Virus record (IMG/VR): IMGVR_UViG_3300032093_000855
Location: 1-23,420 of that record
Source: a virus
Strand: one strand, 5' to 3'
Length of the DNA stretch: 23,420 nucleotides
Shown: piece by piece, positions 14,783 through 21,018 of the stretch
Position numbering within the stretch: the stretch's first letter is position 1
Layout of the letters: each line of letters starts with the position of its first letter
Notes under the pieces: model-generated
What the model was told of the DNA's origin: nothing
The model's database searches: none
What the model saw: the letters and a program-made list of their open reading frames with translations, nothing else
Translations under genes and position numbers: made by a program

Positions 14783-14844
14783 GATTACCTCTTTGGGAAT
14801 GTGACGCGGTCGATGTCGAACTCGCTCGCCGCAGGCTATGAAGA

Positions 14845-14867
14845 GGCCACCGATTTGCCCTATAGGC
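14845..14867 (-). repeat. 23-bp element, copy 1, in the capsid gene leader
   Basis: An exact 23-bp match to 20993-21015. On the transcribed strand it reads GCCTATAGGGC, then AAATCGGTGGCC. Similarity extends some 15 bp upstream (TTTGGYGRGCSG, 11 of 15 positions). It includes the perfect palindrome CCTATAGG. Here it is non-coding, 63-85 nt upstream of the capsid ATG in the 114-nt gap 14783-14896, the largest internal gap of the late operon. Likely a promoter, operator or RNA signal. Confidence 0.75.
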
Positions 14868-14896
14868 GGCCCGCCAAAAATTCTTGGGCGGGCTGG

Positions 14897-15178
14897 TCAG
14901 CCCTTCGGGCGGACGACGATTGCGTGGATTTCCCGCTGGCCTGCTGCCAGTTCGCGGAGCGTTTCTGCTTGCTGCTCCTGCGTGCGGCCGAGCCCCTCGA
15001 TCGCAGCGGCCGTTTGCTTCAGAAACGACGAGTGCGACTCCACGACTGGCACAACCACAGTGCGGTGCATGGCGTGCGCCCCCTCGCGCAAGAGCCACAG
15101 CAAGACCGCCAGCACAAGGCACGGGAAGCCGAATTCCCGGGCCGCACGGATTCCGATCTCGATCATTTCGCTGTTCAT
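14897..15178 (-). CDS. Small membrane protein with C-terminal coiled coil, holin-like candidate
   Basis: A 93-aa protein. One hydrophobic helix (~16-31, FGFPCLVLAVLLWLL) is followed by a polar helix with heptad character (SSFLKQTAAAIEGLGRTQ; QQAETLRELAAGQ). This single-span plus coiled-coil design resembles haemolysin XhlA/BhlA-type phage lysis proteins. The start ATG at 15178 overlaps the stop of the preceding gene (ATGA). The stop at 14897 opens the capsid leader. A holin or lysis-accessory role is inferred from topology only; it could also be a membrane anchor for the neighbouring proteins. Confidence 0.6.
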   Translation of the reverse strand: MNSEMIEIGIRAAREFGFPCLVLAVLLWLLREGAHAMHRTVVVPVVESHSSFLKQTAAAIEGLGRTQEQQAETLRELAAGQREIHAIVVRPKG

Positions 15179-15480
15179 GCCCGCTGCTCCCACCACCTTT
15201 GCACGAGGATCTCGACGATCTTGCCGATGGCCCAAAACAGGAGCATCGACAGCAGCGGCGATCCACAGCGGTCGCGGTAGACGAGCCGCACACGCTGCTC
15301 CCATCGCTCCCGCATGGCGGCGCTGTCGTGGCCGGCGAACAGGGATTCGCTGCCCTTCGGCGATTCACCTACGGCCGTCGCCACGATGGCGTCACACCGC
15401 TCCCGGCCGAGCATGGCCCGGCGCAGCGGATGAGCGGCGAGCGACCGCCAGACATGCTCCTCGAGGTCGGTCGTGCTCAT
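15175..15480 (-). CDS. Small C-terminally anchored membrane protein, unknown function
   Basis: A 101-aa protein with a charged N-terminal ~70 residues (TDLEEHVWRSLAAHPLRRAM; RERWEQRVRLVYRDR). A single hydrophobic helix near the C-terminus (SPLLSMLLFWAIGKIVEILV) is followed by a short basic-aromatic tail (QRWWEQRA). I chose ATG at 15480, which overlaps the upstream protease stop (ATGA). A longer in-frame start at 15519 would lie inside the protease gene. It is next to another membrane protein and between secreted proteases, suggesting a lysis or envelope role. Confidence 0.6.
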   Translation of the reverse strand: MSTTDLEEHVWRSLAAHPLRRAMLGRERCDAIVATAVGESPKGSESLFAGHDSAAMRERWEQRVRLVYRDRCGSPLLSMLLFWAIGKIVEILVQRWWEQRA

Positions 15481-16268
15481 CGCTTGGCGCACCTCCCGTC
15501 CGGGCAGTCTGTCGGCCACTTGGCCCGCGCGATGAGGGCACGGATCTCCGTGGCATCGCTGCCTGCGGCCACGGTTCCGTCAGAGCCGAACAGCACCGCG
15601 GCCAGCTCGCCGTTGGCGTTCAGGATCGGCCCGCCACTGTCGCCCTTCCGAGCATCGGCCCGCAGCTCGAGGATGTGGAAGGGGTGACGGGGGCCGAACG
15701 GGGAAAGCCGTTGGGTCATCGGCCCGGACTTTTCTCTGTAGGAGAACGGCGGCGGGCCGTATCCGGCGATCGTGAGCGTGTCGCCAGGGGCCGGTGGCCG
15801 CGCCGCGAGCCGCACCGGAGCCGCGTCGGGGGCAGCGGTCACGAGGGCCGCCAGGTCGAAGGCGTCGTCGCTCGCCACCACGCGAGCCGGGGCTGAGCTG
15901 CCGTCCGGCCAGCGGATCGTGATCGAGTCGCGATTGCCGCGCACCACGTGCCAGGCAGTGAGCACGAGGGCATGGCGGCCGCGAACATCGACGAGCACGC
16001 CCGAGCCGCAGTCAGTGCCAGGGCCGGATCCGCAGACCACGCGGGGCACTGCGGGCCGGGGACCGCCGGCGGCGGCAACAGGCGGCGAAGCCGGGGGCGC
16101 AGGCGGAGATTCAAGAGCGCCGGCACCATCGCAGAGCGGGCACACGAACCGCACCGGGCCGGGCCCGACGACGCGCTCGCCGTGGCAGTTGTCGCACGGG
16201 GCGGCCGCGGCGGTTGCGGCAAACAGGATCGCGAGCACGATAGCGTGGCGAAAAGAAGTCATGGTCAT
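15477..16268 (-). CDS. Secreted trypsin-like serine protease with zinc-ribbon motif
   Basis: A 263-aa protein. Residues ~1-23 form a signal peptide (hydrophobic AIVLAILFAATAAAA). Two CxxC knuckles follow (C25/C28 and C43/C46, CDNCHG and CPLCDG), like the DnaJ zinc ribbon, then a Pro/Ala linker (~52-75). The trypsin-like domain has H107 in TAWHVV, D138 in DDAFDLAAL and S211 in KGDSGGPI: a complete catalytic triad with the chymotrypsin/DegP-type order. Two further cysteine pairs (C79/C87, C254/C260) may form disulfides. The start ATG at 16268 overlaps the stop of the papain-like gene. A secreted active protease inside a capsid operon is unusual. It may act in the host periplasm during lysis or lysogeny, or be cargo. 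Confidence 0.82.
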   Translation of the reverse strand: MTMTSFRHAIVLAILFAATAAAAPCDNCHGERVVGPGPVRFVCPLCDGAGALESPPAPPASPPVAAAGGPRPAVPRVVCGSGPGTDCGSGVLVDVRGRHALVLTAWHVVRGNRDSITIRWPDGSSAPARVVASDDAFDLAALVTAAPDAAPVRLAARPPAPGDTLTIAGYGPPPFSYREKSGPMTQRLSPFGPRHPFHILELRADARKGDSGGPILNANGELAAVLFGSDGTVAAGSDATEIRALIARAKWPTDCPDGRCAKR

Positions 16269-17134
16269 CCGGCTGGCCGGCTCCAGTCGCCAGGCAGTGT
16301 CATGGACGCGATCGCAAACGACCCCTTCCACGCGGAGCGGGCCGTCCGCTCTGAGTCGTAGCGGATGATGTCGTACGAGTCGGGGTAGGCCATGAGCCGC
16401 TGGTCGGGGATCCACCGGGCCCACGGCACCGCGTGGCCATTGCGGCCAACGCTCACGACCAGGCCGTGAAGCACGAGACACACGGCCTGCTCGTAGCTCT
16501 CTGGGAAGATCACCTCGAGCGGGCGGAACTGACGGGCCGTTTCCTCCCAGCCCTCCGGGAACCGCGACACCGACACCCACGGGCCGCCGGCCTGGTTGAG
16601 TCCGCCCTTGCCGGACGTGCCCACGATCGCGTGGCGGAACTGGTAGTCGCGCGGCTGCACCGTCTCGGGGAGCATGCCGCGGCGGACGGCGATTTCGAGC
16701 ACGGCCCGGACATTCGCACCGCCCCACTTTCGAGGGTTGGCCTCCGCGTAGACGGAGAGCGGCGAGAGCCAGACGGAACCGAAGTCTTTCGATTCCTGAT
16801 AGCGGAAGTCTTTCTTCGGCCCACCGTAGTTCACGCCGCGCGCACGGTTGCGCGCGGCCTCCGCATTCGCCCGGAGACTGTGGCACGTGCATTCGTGCGT
16901 CGGATTCTGGTTGGTGAACCGGTCGATGAAGTTCATCCCCCACGATCCGGCCGCGTCGTTCTCGCGGGCCTTGGCCACCCAGTCGCGCGTCTCGATCCAG
17001 AGCGATTCGGGGAACTCGCGCGAGGCGTCGCCGCAGGCATCGCGGAGAGCGTCGGTCGTGTCCTCGGCCGCGAGCTCGGCCGGGTAGCCGTCGTGCTCGG
17101 CCGGAAAGACGTCGATGAGGGCAGGGTCGATCAC
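16265..17134 (-). CDS. Papain-like cysteine peptidase-fold protein, possible endolysin
   Basis: A 289-aa protein. The segment WGMNFIDRFTNQNPTHECTC followed by HSLRANAEAA corresponds to the active-site Gln-Cys helix of C1-type peptidases (Q76 as oxyanion residue, C84 or C82 as nucleophile). HGLVVSVGRNGHAVPWARWI supplies the catalytic His (H234), and PDSYDII may supply the Asn/Asp side. No signal peptide or prodomain is seen. It is translated from GTG at 17134, overlapping the stop of the gene before it. Phage papain-fold enzymes often cleave peptidoglycan peptides (CHAP, NlpC). No other lysis enzyme is visible in the window, so an endolysin function is possible. It could instead process structural proteins. 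Fold call moderate, role uncertain. Confidence 0.6.
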   Translation of the reverse strand: MIDPALIDVFPAEHDGYPAELAAEDTTDALRDACGDASREFPESLWIETRDWVAKARENDAAGSWGMNFIDRFTNQNPTHECTCHSLRANAEAARNRARGVNYGGPKKDFRYQESKDFGSVWLSPLSVYAEANPRKWGGANVRAVLEIAVRRGMLPETVQPRDYQFRHAIVGTSGKGGLNQAGGPWVSVSRFPEGWEETARQFRPLEVIFPESYEQAVCLVLHGLVVSVGRNGHAVPWARWIPDQRLMAYPDSYDIIRYDSERTARSAWKGSFAIASMTLPGDWSRPAG

Positions 17135-17508
17135 GGAACGGCCTCCATCACAGCGGCTTCGCTCGCAGGGGCAGGCGTCACCCGGATCACCTGTCCACCG
17201 GCCAGAGCCACGACGGCGGGCAGCCCGGCCTTGCGTGCCGCCTCCAGGGCCAGCCGATACTGGGCAGGAATCTCGCCGTCGCCGTTGGTCGTGTCGTCCT
17301 CGAGCAGGGTGGCCACGATCTTCCGCTCCCGGTTGAGCCGGTTGATCGCCACCGTGACGTAGGCCGGGATCGCGCTGTCGTCCTTTTCGTAGACGTAGAC
17401 GGCGGCCGTTGCCGTCGAAAGCGTCTGCGGATTCTCGGCGCGGCAGCCATCCACACGCGGCAGCGTGAGCAGGAGCAGGCCAGCGACGATGAAGGCAAAC
17501 GGCCTCAC
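17131..17508 (-). CDS. Exported small protein, possibly thioredoxin-fold without CxxC
   Basis: A 125-aa protein with a signal peptide (MRPFAFIVAGLLLLTLPRVDGC). The sequence VDGC at the end of the hydrophobic run could be a weak lipobox, giving a lipoprotein. The body shows a strand (AAVYVYEKDD), a helix, then IVATLLEDDT with DGEIPAQYRLALEAARKAG and a GLPAVVALAGGQVIRV strand pair. That resembles the thioredoxin-fold cis-Pro region but lacks CxxC, so no redox activity is expected. The start is GTG at 17508 within the overlap with the upstream gene (GTGA). Fold is tentative and function unknown. Confidence 0.55.
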   Translation of the reverse strand: MRPFAFIVAGLLLLTLPRVDGCRAENPQTLSTATAAVYVYEKDDSAIPAYVTVAINRLNRERKIVATLLEDDTTNGDGEIPAQYRLALEAARKAGLPAVVALAGGQVIRVTPAPASEAAVMEAVP

Positions 17509-17744
17509 GCCTTGGTCTCCGGCTGCAGCAGTTCGTCGAGCAGCTGCTGGCAGACGGCCACGGCCTGCGTCTTCCCTGCGTCGCGTAGCCGGGCCGCGAG
17601 GTCGATCACGAGCCGGAGGTCGTCCACCGGGGCCCGATCACGACGGCGGCTGAACATGCTGCGGACGGGCGGCACCCCTACGGCAACGCCGTATGCGATG
17701 CAGGCTGCGGCAAAGACGTACTGCGCGATCGTCAGGTAGTTCAT
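17505..17744 (-). CDS. Small N-terminally anchored membrane protein
   Basis: A 79-aa protein. One transmembrane helix at ~5-24 (TIAQYVFAAACIAYGVAVGV) is followed by a basic stretch (FSRRRDR) and a soluble helix (DDLRLVIDLAARLRDAGK). The positive charges after the helix suggest the N-terminus outside and the C-terminus in the cytoplasm. Its ATG overlaps the upstream stop and its stop overlaps the exported protein's GTG. It could be a holin-like or anchor protein; no family recognised. Confidence 0.6.
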   Translation of the reverse strand: MNYLTIAQYVFAAACIAYGVAVGVPPVRSMFSRRRDRAPVDDLRLVIDLAARLRDAGKTQAVAVCQQLLDELLQPETKA

Positions 17745-17992
17745 GTCGTCTCCAGTTCAGAGGCCTTGTCTGCGATCCAGCCGGCCAGAGCCGCGCCCTC
17801 CGCGGTCCTGAGCACGGCCGCGATCCGGCGGGCCAGTTCGTCGTCGAGGCGGTTGCCGGTCTTTGATGCCAGCCACTCAATCGCGTCGGCGATCGCGTCG
17901 GCCCGCTCGGCCTCTGCCGTGGCGGCCGACAGCCGCCGGGCGTAGCCGAGCAGGGGAGCCCACTCCACGAGCAGCCGCACGTTGTCGAGCAT
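17741..17992 (-). CDS. Small helical protein, unknown function
   Basis: An 83-aa, almost entirely helical, acidic protein (LVEWAPLLGYARRLSAATAEAERADAIADAI...). It has alternating hydrophobic and charged residues and a conserved-looking EWLASKTGNRLDDELARRI segment. No membrane span or signal peptide is present. ATG at 17992 lies 2 nt after the stop of the preceding gene; a longer in-frame reading begins inside that gene and is less likely. Perhaps a partner of the neighbouring helical protein. Confidence 0.55.
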   Translation of the reverse strand: MLDNVRLLVEWAPLLGYARRLSAATAEAERADAIADAIEWLASKTGNRLDDELARRIAAVLRTAEGAALAGWIADKASELETT

Positions 17993-17994
17993 GG

Positions 17995-18366
17995 TCACAC
18001 CCTCACGAGCGGCAGTAGCTGCTCCACGGCACCGCTCGCGATCGCGAGCACGAGCGACCGAACGGCCGGCCGCACGATCAGCCACAGCGGCCACATGGCC
18101 GCCGGCACGGCCTTGTCGGCCACCGCGTCGAAGAGACTTCCGACAGCCTCCAGAGCCAGCGTCTTTTTTTCCGGGCCCGTCATCGTGCTCACGCGGTCGA
18201 GTCCGCCGACGACCAGGCGGAGCAGGGCAAGCATGAGATCGCCGAACTCGGCCCACGTCAGGCCGTCGACTGCGGCCGATCGGGCCGTCGAGACGAATGC
18301 GTGAATCTTTGACAGCAAGCCGCCGTCGAGGTTCGTGGCCGCGGCCACTGGATCAGACGAGATCAT
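17995..18366 (-). CDS. Helical, partly hydrophobic protein, unknown function
   Basis: A 123-aa protein. The middle holds LTWAEFGDLMLALLRLVVGGLDRV followed by TGPEKKTLALEAVGSLFDAVADKA. The C-terminal third is hydrophobic (AAMWPLWLIVRPAVRSLVLAIASG). This may be an amphipathic or membrane-associated helix bundle. Its ATG overlaps the stop of the prohead protease-HAD gene (ATGA), so it is the first gene of the block separating protease from capsid. No family recognised; membrane lytic or regulatory roles are both possible. Confidence 0.58.
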   Translation of the reverse strand: MISSDPVAAATNLDGGLLSKIHAFVSTARSAAVDGLTWAEFGDLMLALLRLVVGGLDRVSTMTGPEKKTLALEAVGSLFDAVADKAVPAAMWPLWLIVRPAVRSLVLAIASGAVEQLLPLVRV

Positions 18367-19376
18367 TTCGCCACCTCCGTTGACGCAAGCGCCGCCCGCA
18401 TCCGGGCGGAGGCCGCCGCAGCGGCAGCCCGAGCCCCGGCGAGCGTGGAAACCTTGACGGCACGCGAGCCCTCCGCCGTGGTTGCACTTCGCTCCGGAAT
18501 CCCCTCGGGGTAGTCATCGATCCAGACGTCGACGGTGAGGCCGGCGGCTGCTGCGGCCGACCGTTTTTGCTGGTCCCGCCCACACAGCAGCACGCCGGCC
18601 AGCTCGTCATGGAGATCGCCGAAAGCCTGCCGCAGGACGGCCCGGTTTTCCTCCGTGTCGTCGCGGCGGGTGATGCACACCACGCGGTTGCCACGGGACT
18701 GCGCGTCGGTGACGAACGATCGCCACAGCCCGGGGGCCGCCGTGAACGTGCCGTCGAAGTCGAGAGAGATCGTCAGGCCGCGAGACTCTGACCGGTGGGC
18801 CATCACGCTCCGGGCCTGCTTCCAGAGCGGGAGCGACCTGATTCCGGCCGTGCTCTGCGGGTAGGCCGGGTAGGTCACGGCAGAGATGTCGTACAGGCCG
18901 CTGGCACGGAACACGGTCCGGATCACGTTGCCCTTCTCGTCCTCGGTCCATGTTTCCCCGTCGGGTGCGGCCGTGAACGCGAAGCTCGCGCCGGTGATCG
19001 TGCGATCGTCCACGAGCATCGCGAGATCGCGGCCGTGGGTCGTTTGGAGCGGGCGATGGATGTATTCCAGGCCCTTCAGCGCTTTCCGCAGTTCGAGCCG
19101 GCCGTTCGTAGTGCGACCGGTGATGAGGTGCGAGATGTGGTCAGTCAGGAACGGCACGTCGATCTTGCCGCGCGGGTCGTTCGCCTTGCGGTCGACAAGG
19201 CCGTCGAAGGCCGTGGGCGCGAACTTCTCGCGGAAGCCTCCAAGATCTACGGAGAACGAATCCCACGGCGGCGAGATTCCGGTGATCACTGGGGGCTCGC
19301 CGTCGCGAGTCTGGACGGTGATCGCGTCCGGGTATTCGGCCGTCATGAGGTAACGTCGCTCGATCGCCGTGGTCAT
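18363..19376 (-). CDS. Prohead maturation protease fused to a HAD-like phosphatase domain
   Basis: A 337-aa protein. Residues ~1-185 are the HK97 gp4/U35-type prohead protease. SFSVDLGGFREKFAPTAFDG is the typical early segment. H80 in FLTDHISHLITGR, S131 in ITGASFAF and the YDISAVTYPAYPQS motif at ~162-175 mark the catalytic core. It would cleave the scaffolding domain from the capsid protein. Residues ~200-295 form a second domain with all four HAD motifs: DFDGT (D206, D208), CITRRDD (T236), K271 in QQKRSAAAA, and WIDDYP (D287, D288). An Ala-rich helical tail (~305-337) follows. An internal ATG at 18803 (residue 192) with GGAG just upstream might also make the HAD part separately. ATG overlaps the portal stop. 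The fusion is unusual and its purpose unknown. Confidence 0.85.
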   Translation of the reverse strand: MTTAIERRYLMTAEYPDAITVQTRDGEPPVITGISPPWDSFSVDLGGFREKFAPTAFDGLVDRKANDPRGKIDVPFLTDHISHLITGRTTNGRLELRKALKGLEYIHRPLQTTHGRDLAMLVDDRTITGASFAFTAAPDGETWTEDEKGNVIRTVFRASGLYDISAVTYPAYPQSTAGIRSLPLWKQARSVMAHRSESRGLTISLDFDGTFTAAPGLWRSFVTDAQSRGNRVVCITRRDDTEENRAVLRQAFGDLHDELAGVLLCGRDQQKRSAAAAAGLTVDVWIDDYPEGIPERSATTAEGSRAVKVSTLAGARAAAAAASARMRAALASTEVAK

Positions 19377-20998
19377 TGGCTTTCCCCTGTGGAATCCGTG
19401 GAGAGTGGTGTGGCCGACAACTCTGAGGTCAGCTTGCCGACGGTGAACTCGGTCGGCTCGTCGTTCAGGTAGACGCGGATGAGGGCCGCGGGCTGCTCCG
19501 GCGTGGCCTCGATCGCGAACGGCGATCCCTCGACGCCGAGCGTCCCGGACGTCATGAGATGCTCGATCACGCCGTCGGCATCGTCCCAGTACACACGCTG
19601 GCCGACTGTGAAGCCGCCGGCCGCGGGCACGCTCTCGCCCTGGCTGTTGTCAGCGCCGCCCGGCACCGGATCGGCGGCAGCCCCGGCGGGGGCCTTTTGC
19701 GACTGGTTTGCCGCCATCTGGAGCGTCGAGAATCCAAGCTGCAGGAACGTCTTGTCGGCCTCCGGCTCTTCGAGCAGCGGCAAATCCTCGAGGTCGCGAA
19801 TCTCGTTCGGCGTGATGGCCGACATGGCGAAGAGCGCCCGATACAGGTTCGCCCGCGCGACCGAATCGCCGCGGAGCAGCGCGCGGTTGTCGAGTTGGAA
19901 GAACGTGTTCTCGCCGTAGGTGTCATTCAGCCACAGATTGACGGCACCCTCGAACCGCTTCTGCCACGGCAGCAGACACCACACCTGCGCCGCGAGGTTG
20001 TCGGCCTCGGGGCTGCCATACCGCTGGGCCTTCGCATCGCCGACGAGTGAGGCCGGCACGCCCCAGTGGCTGCACACCTCTGGCAGGATGGATTCGCGGA
20101 GCTGCTGATACTGGCTCTGCTCCATCGTGTTGGACTGCATCGGCACGAGCTTGTCGCCGTTGGTCATCACGGCCGGCACGCCGCGATTCTCGCCGCCGTA
20201 GAGGTCGCGGAACTCGTTGCGGTAGCGGGCGGCCGTCTGATCGTCGAGCCGCTTGGCCGTCTCAATCACGAAGTCGGGGCGGGCCCCGTTCTTCCAGTGA
20301 GCCATCGCAGCCGTGTCCAGCTCGCGAGCCAGACTGATCGCGGTCGAGAGGGTGTCGGTGGCCGGGGTGCCGGTGATGCCGTTGTCGCCGAGCCAACGGA
20401 AGTGAAGGACTTGACTCTGCTCCAGACGAGACCACCGGCCCTTTTCGTCAAACCATTCGTAGGCCAGCGTGTAGTCGTCGAGCTGCGCGGTCCGCATGCG
20501 GCGCGGATGCAGCGGGATCAGGTGTGTCATCGCGCCCCGCGCACCCGACACGACGCGAGCGAAACCGCCGCCGTGGAGCGCAGTCCAGTAACCCTGGAGC
20601 GTCCAGAAATCAAACGGGCTCTGCCAAGGGTTTGGCCGCACGCGGAGAGCCGTGACGCATTGCCGGTTGACGCTCGTGGCTGGATCGCCAAAGCCCTGCA
20701 CCGCGTCGAGGGTCTTCCCGCCGAGCCGAACCTTCAGCCGCGGCGACATGCACCCGATCGCCTGCGCGATGAATCGGCACACCGCGAACACACTGGACAC
20801 CCGCACGGCAACGTCGGGATGCACGCGGCGATGGGCCGGCGTGCCCCACGCCATTGGATCGAGCAGCGTGCTCGTGGCGATCGCAGAGCGCACGCCGCCG
20901 CGCGACGGCCTCCGCGAGGCCGGGCGTTCGGAACTCTTCGCCCGCCGGGGGGCCGCTTTGCTGGCGCGTGCCATGCGGCCATCGTTCCAAACGGCCAC
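19373..20998 (-). CDS. Phage portal protein (HK97 family) with C-terminal extension
   Basis: A 541-aa protein. It forms the dodecameric ring through which DNA enters and leaves the capsid. Diagnostic segments are RVSSVFAVCRFIAQAIGCMSPRL, LRVRPNPWQSPFDFWTLQGYW, IPLHPRRM, VLHFRW, GVPAVMTNGDKLVPM, QQLRESILPEVCSHWGVPAS and NEIRDLEDLPLLEEPEADK. The first ~45 residues are basic and Ser/Ala-rich. After a Pro/Gly/Ala linker (~437-462) a separate 79-residue domain (~463-541, FTVGQRVYWDDADGVIEHL) looks like a beta-barrel of SH3 type and is not part of the minimal family. Start is uncertain: GTG at 20998 has AGGG at 8 nt, while ATG at 20974 is also possible and would leave the 23-bp element wholly intergenic. 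The stop overlaps the protease start. Confidence 0.92.
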   Translation of the reverse strand: MAVWNDGRMARASKAAPRRAKSSERPASRRPSRGGVRSAIATSTLLDPMAWGTPAHRRVHPDVAVRVSSVFAVCRFIAQAIGCMSPRLKVRLGGKTLDAVQGFGDPATSVNRQCVTALRVRPNPWQSPFDFWTLQGYWTALHGGGFARVVSGARGAMTHLIPLHPRRMRTAQLDDYTLAYEWFDEKGRWSRLEQSQVLHFRWLGDNGITGTPATDTLSTAISLARELDTAAMAHWKNGARPDFVIETAKRLDDQTAARYRNEFRDLYGGENRGVPAVMTNGDKLVPMQSNTMEQSQYQQLRESILPEVCSHWGVPASLVGDAKAQRYGSPEADNLAAQVWCLLPWQKRFEGAVNLWLNDTYGENTFFQLDNRALLRGDSVARANLYRALFAMSAITPNEIRDLEDLPLLEEPEADKTFLQLGFSTLQMAANQSQKAPAGAAADPVPGGADNSQGESVPAAGGFTVGQRVYWDDADGVIEHLMTSGTLGVEGSPFAIEATPEQPAALIRVYLNDEPTEFTVGKLTSELSATPLSTDSTGESQ

Positions 20999-21015
20999 CG
21001 ATTTGCCCTATAGGC
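20993..21015 (-). repeat. 23-bp element, copy 2, at the terminase-portal junction
   Basis: Identical to 14845-14867. It fills the space between the large terminase stop (21019) and the portal start, containing the portal's putative AGGG ribosome site and GTG. Exact conservation of 23 bp between a gene start here and a non-coding leader there implies selection at the DNA or RNA level, or a recent duplication. Confidence 0.75.
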
Positions 21016-21018
21016 CGC

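Noticed and set aside
14845-14867. CTATAGGG as a T7-like phage promoter
   Set aside because: Only the last 8 bases resemble the T7 consensus. The upstream recognition region does not match, and no phage-type RNA polymerase is seen.
13481-15280. Long open frame on the plus strand (599 codons) opposite the capsid gene
   Set aside because: Same reason: it mirrors the HK97 capsid protein and its neighbours, and the translation is Arg/His/Gly-rich with no domain pattern.
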